From the NCBI RefSeq assembly GCF_037392515.1, contig NC_090283.1, forward strand, positions 25,622,249-25,686,248: 64,000 bases of DNA. Direction: 5' to 3'. A program made the position numbers and the translations under genes. This document shows positions 59,677 to 64,000 of this stretch, in pieces. Numbering within the stretch: position 1 is the stretch's first letter; every line of letters starts with the position of its first letter. The notes below the pieces were generated by a model, which ran no database searches, was not told the DNA's origin, and saw nothing but the letters and a program-made list of their open reading frames with translations. Origin of the DNA: Haliotis asinina. Its lineage: Eukaryota > Mollusca > Gastropoda > Lepetellida > Haliotidae.

Positions 59677-59932
59677 AATGTCATGCAAAATCCTAATATC
59701 CATCAATGAAATACATATTTTACTAACAGTAGAAAGTAATTTTGCTTTTGTAAGTCGGTGAAAACAAACTTAAAAAGCATTCATCCCAAGACAGGGCGCC
59801 GCCACTTTTGAAAATCGTGAAGTCAAATCCATTTGAATTAATGAGATTATGGTTTGTTTTCATCAAGTTAGAAAATCAAAACTACATGAATATGTATTTA
59901 AATCATTACCAAAAGGATTTTGCATGACACAA
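59677..59932. mobile_element. Fold-back element, copy 2
   Basis: Same family as 59287-59562: TGTCATGCAAAATCCTAATA at the left, AAAAGGATTTTGCATGACAC at the right, and GGGCGCCGCCACTTTTGAAA inside. Same orientation as copy 1, start-to-start distance about 390 bp. Confidence 0.78.
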
Positions 59933-59959
59933 ACTTGTAACATAACCTCAGCGAGGTCG

Positions 59960-60955
59960 GGGTCGAATTGATTGATATATAATTCATCTGCAGATTTCCA
60001 AAGTGATGTGTCTTTTAACATTCTAATATACGAAAACGTGATGTATCGTTTCAGATTTTTCACATTGCTGTATAGATTCATTGGTTACCCAAGATAGCAC
60101 ACATGGCAAATTGCATAATGTGCGTCATTCCTTTTAAAAAGTTATTTAGTTAGCCAATAATGAGCAATCAATAAATGTATTGGCGGTTGATCCTTTGAAA
60201 GAGGGATGCTGTTTTCACATAGACACAGACACGACAGAGTGTATTCGGTACAGATTAGTAAATGTAGATACATAAACACTACCTTTTGACAAATTCTCCA
60301 TTTAAATCCGCATAAAACTAATTAATCAATCAGCGTGTTATCGGTTAATCCTTTGATCGATCCAGACACAAGAAAGGCCAACTGGGGGCCTTTGTCGGCT
60401 AATCTAAGTGACGTTACCGCTAATTATATCTGTTATAAATTTATTAACTGATCATCAAGTGAATGATGACAAATAACGTGTAGGTTTGTACCACCTAACA
60501 CGGATTACAACCTAGTGACACCAAGTGATTTTGACAGAATCGTCTATGAAAACAAGGGTTGTAACTCGAAAACTAGGCAATGCAGGAGACAAAACTAAAT
60601 GATAATAGATTGTGAGAACATATAGCTTTCATTTTCCTCAACAGCTTTTGCCATTTCAGGTTTGTACAAACCTGTAAAAGAAATAGTTTAACCCCTGAAA
60701 TGTAGTTGAATACTGCACAGACCCTCATTTCTATACCTACAATTACTTCACGGAGACGCGCCGCTCTGATTGGTTTAAATTTCGTTTGCGGCTGAGAATT
60801 GTGCACTGTTGTCAAAAAGGTCGATTTAAGTTACTTTAAGGTCGAAATGAGTAGTTTTAATGGCGGGGTTTCATTTACAGCGATGTCAACAAGTGATTTT
60901 GTAGTTGTACCCTACTAGAGTATATGTGATATTTAAAGCATATGAATTATACAAG
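59960..60955. other. Non-coding stretch
   Basis: No gene or known repeat recognised; chance frames up to 80 codons. Confidence 0.5.
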
Positions 60956-60959
60956 GCGA

Positions 60960-61255
60960 TACAATATAGAAACATGCTATAGATTGCCAACAGCTGAAGG
61001 TCGAACCATACTAGGGACCATTGAGGCCGCATTTATACCATCCCTTCAGCAGTTAGTAATTTTATATATTCTACTATAGAACAACATATATGCTATGAAT
61101 AAATATAGTAGTAGATTTGAATTAAATTTGGATGTTTGTGGACTTACGTACCCTCTCAGGATGACAATAATTTTACAATACGTCAACCCCCTTTGTGGGT
61201 ACAACCACTAACAATCTCAGTTACTAATATAAACTACCAATAATAAAATATTTAT
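60960..61255 (-). mobile_element. Worn I/Nimb-like LINE tail
   Basis: AGATTGCCAACAGCTGAAGG and ACCATACTAGGGACCATTGA (fold-back part), then GGACTTACGTACCCTCTCAG and GTACAACCACTAACAATCTC. Confidence 0.8.
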
Positions 61256-61404
61256 TTATCTTGAAACCATTTCTTAAAATGTATCTAAGAGTTCAGTTTC
61301 TACAAAAAAGTAAACAATTGTTTAGTTTTTGATGTTTAATGTGTTGACAAACGAGAGACAGCTTGACATTCACACAAAACGTTAAAACAGCACTAGCAAA
61401 CACC

Positions 61405-62060
61405 GATTGTACAGAACACCCCTATCGCATTCCATTCCTCAACAAGAGCTCTGCGGAGTCCCGAGACATCAACTGGTGCTGGGTGACATGTGTACACACC
61501 TCAGCCGAACTCATTCTAGGCACTGTATCCGCTCTACGCTCTGCTCTCTAAGGAATTCTGTGACAATTATGGCCCTGTGAGGCCTAGCTTTGTCGTCTTG
61601 CAGTAAAGAGGGTCGACTTTAAAAGCCATGCATAGCTTGCAGGAATAGTATTGCTGTAGGATCCAGAATTTAGTCCCGGTAACGTTGTCCAGTAAGATTA
61701 CGGACTGCGTGGCCACAGTTGCATCTGCCACTGACTGTCCACTGCGACGATACATGCTCTGCCGATCATCATTGATGAATTGAATCTGCTTTCATCTACG
61801 AAGAACACACGAGACCACTGACTTAGATTCAAATGGACATAATGTCAACTCCATCTCAAACGCGCTTGAATGTGACGTTTGGTTAGTGGTGGGCAAACTG
61901 CAGGTCGCCTTCAACGGAATGCGACTGCAATTAAACGCCAACGAACCGGTGCTCATTTGTTAACATGTACGTGTCTTGGCTGAAGATCCACAGCGTCAAG
62001 GAAACTGTTACGCAACGCTCTGTTAATCATGTGCCTATTTTCAGACGGCTGTAACTCTGC
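61405..62060 (-). pseudogene. Decayed Tc1-like transposase (second family)
   Basis: Minus-strand pieces in changing frames match the Tc1 plan in order: LTKRHIQARLRW (about 61880), FVDESRFNSS (61790, first Asp), MYRRSGQSVADATV (61715), TGQRYRD-ILDPTAI (61660), LLQDDKARPHRAI (61590, second Asp region) and ALVEEWNAIG (61425). Stops and shifts interrupt it. The sequence type (DD-ARPHRA) differs from the intact element at 15.8 kb, so it is another family. Confidence 0.8.
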
Positions 62061-64000
62061 TGCGAAAGCTTTCGATTGTTTGAATAATGTTTACAAATTG
62101 ACCCAGTAAGTGTACTATACCACATTTTAAGCCTCTACTCAAGTGTTGGAAGATCACACGTAGCCATTATTTCATCATGTGCTTTAGTTCCCGTGATGTA
62201 CAATATTCAATACGTGGGGACAAATATTGCAGTTTAATATGAACAGGTGAATAAATAGCGATTTAATTCCAACTTATAAGTAAAACTGATATTATTAATG
62301 AAAATGTTTTTTTAGATTTTATGAAATGTAGGGGCACAGATATATGAAGGAATTGTCTTGTTCATTGTATTGGTTTGTGTCGTTTTTATAGACAAAACAA
62401 TTATGAATATTGATTGACCAGGTGCGAGTTTGTCAAGAACGTTTTATGATTCATTATCAATTTTTTCGATAATAAAGTCAATTCAAATGCGATTAAAATA
62501 TATCTGATGGCAGAATATCCAACTCAAACAATATTTATACTAAAATTGTTAAAAATATATAAACTAGGTCGTGTCTTAATTTGGACAAGCCTTACGTCAG
62601 TATTCTAATACTTCTGTGCTGAAAAAGCGATCTCTTTGTACCTTTCATTGCATACTTATGACGTGAAATAATTACATAATCTTTAGAAGAAAAGTTTATT
62701 TCCTAAATGAATATTCAATGAATATTCAGGTGTTGTGAAACTGATGCCAGACAGCTGCGCGTGTTGCTCACAATAAGATATGTAGTAAAACCGTGTAATT
62801 GTTGATATATTCAGGACACTATTTGAGTGGTAAAACCATTTATTTTATATTTTGGCTAAAAAGTGTTGAATTCTGACACAGAAGCCGAGATCATTTGCAC
62901 ACCGAGTGGAAATTAGCTTAGATATATACTAATCAGCAACCAGAGTCGTCTTTTTCCGACGTCACAAAATGCACAAAACATGCGGTGACGTCAACTAAAA
63001 TGTCACATTATTTTCAGTTATTTCATTACATTTGAAAATGTGGCTGTTACTCCGTTAATAATGATGCAAAATTGACCAAAATACATCTACACAAAAAGGA
63101 GAATATAGGAATCTAAGTCCTTCATGTATCGGATAGGTCCATCCAAATCGCTATTACCTGCTTTCTGGTGTAGTACATTGGCATCTTTTCTTACAAATTG
63201 TAACACTACCAAAATGTATCCTCTCACATTTTGGAAGTTTGTATTGAAGTGGTTAGGTTCGCTGTGAACAAAACATAACGAAAATATACTGTCCGTATCC
63301 ACAACAAATTCTCTCAGAACGCTATGATTTAGCTCTAGTATTTCAGTTAAACTAACATTACAACAAATAATTTGTGCAGAGCAGAATTTGAGCAACTTGA
63401 AATTCCGTCCTTATGTAAACAGCCAAGATGGGCTGACGCAATGTCCTCAGCTGTATTTAAAGTACATCGTCCCCCTTTGCACATAGCTATAGAATATTAA
63501 ACTCGTTCCCCTTTCATATCAAGTCTAAAAAGTGAAAATATCGTTAAAATAAAGCAATATTTTGCTTTCCACTATAGACCCATGTAACGCGGATTAATAC
63601 ATCATATTGGTGATTGGAATGTCAACCGCTTCACTCCAGGAAAACGTACGCTGCGTAGAGGCAATGTATTTCCTATACGGCGCCAAATCACAAGAAAATA
63701 TACAAATTCGTAATTTAAATACAAATTAAATTCTTTTCAGTGGAGGAAAAAAGCAAGAATGTAATTCATCAAAACACTTCTGACGTGTAAATATTTTGAA
63801 CTTGACTAGATCTAAACTTGACCTAAATCTTGCGCTAGTCGTCATGTTGAGAAGTGTTCCCTAAGAAGAAGATTCTAGGGAGCATTTAATTAGGAGGGGC
63901 AAACTCAACAGCAAAGATGAATGTGAATAACAGGGAACTGAATGTCTCAAATAGCTGAGCTTAATGTTCTTCATCGGAGGTCGAGTTACTGTAAATAATT
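62061..64000. other. Non-coding stretch to the window end
   Basis: AT-rich. No gene recognised; the 102-codon minus frame at 63087-63395 has no domain or partner exons. Two CRE-like sites (GACGTCAC at 62958, TGACGTCA at 62984) face each other. Confidence 0.5.

Overview
The window looks like mollusc nuclear DNA, most likely a vetigastropod such as abalone (Haliotis). Genes are split into small exons with GT/AG introns. The spacer is filled with SINE and LINE copies ending in (ACTC)n, a repeat style I recognise from abalone DNA. The taxon is inferred from these repeats, not proven. There is no bacterial-style gene content.

Layout: (1) 1-10241 is a satellite of 49-bp units, about 209 copies, with higher-order duplications of 15, 35, 37 and 44 units. 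(2) 10.87-23.77 kb holds a complete nine-exon minus-strand gene for a 257-residue short-chain dehydrogenase/reductase (SDR copy 1). Its first intron is 9.5 kb and full of nested transposons: a minus-strand I/Nimb-like LINE (C), cut by a 2.57-kb insertion that itself carries an intact Tc1-like transposon, and cut again by a 4.7-kb APE-type LINE with a 2A-like motif. (3) 23.8-31.5 kb is non-coding, with SINEs, 5'-truncated LINE tails and a dead duplicate of the SDR first exon and its upstream region. (4) 31.5-43.6 kb is one I/Nimb-like LINE (A) split by a second member of the same family (B). Both start exactly at a sequence that folds like an HDV-type self-cleaving ribozyme. (5) 45.3-50.96 kb holds a second nine-exon SDR gene (copy 2), with every exon the same length as in copy 1. 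(6) 49.6-64 kb has no convincing gene. It holds minisatellites (32-bp and 46-bp units), SINEs, two kinds of fold-back element, LINE tails and a decayed Tc1 transposase.

How it fits together: the two SDR genes and the dead exon 1 at 30.1 kb are remains of a tandem gene duplication, later spread apart by transposons. The I/Nimb-like LINE appears to be the engine of much of the repeat load. Its 3' end (a hairpin plus ACTC tail) is imitated by two SINE families, which suggests they use its reverse transcriptase. None of the LINE copies here has fully intact ORFs. The Tc1 transposase at 15.78-16.76 kb is intact.

The strongest candidate for something undescribed is the HDV-like ribozyme pair at the LINE 5' ends, supported by compensatory base changes between the two copies.
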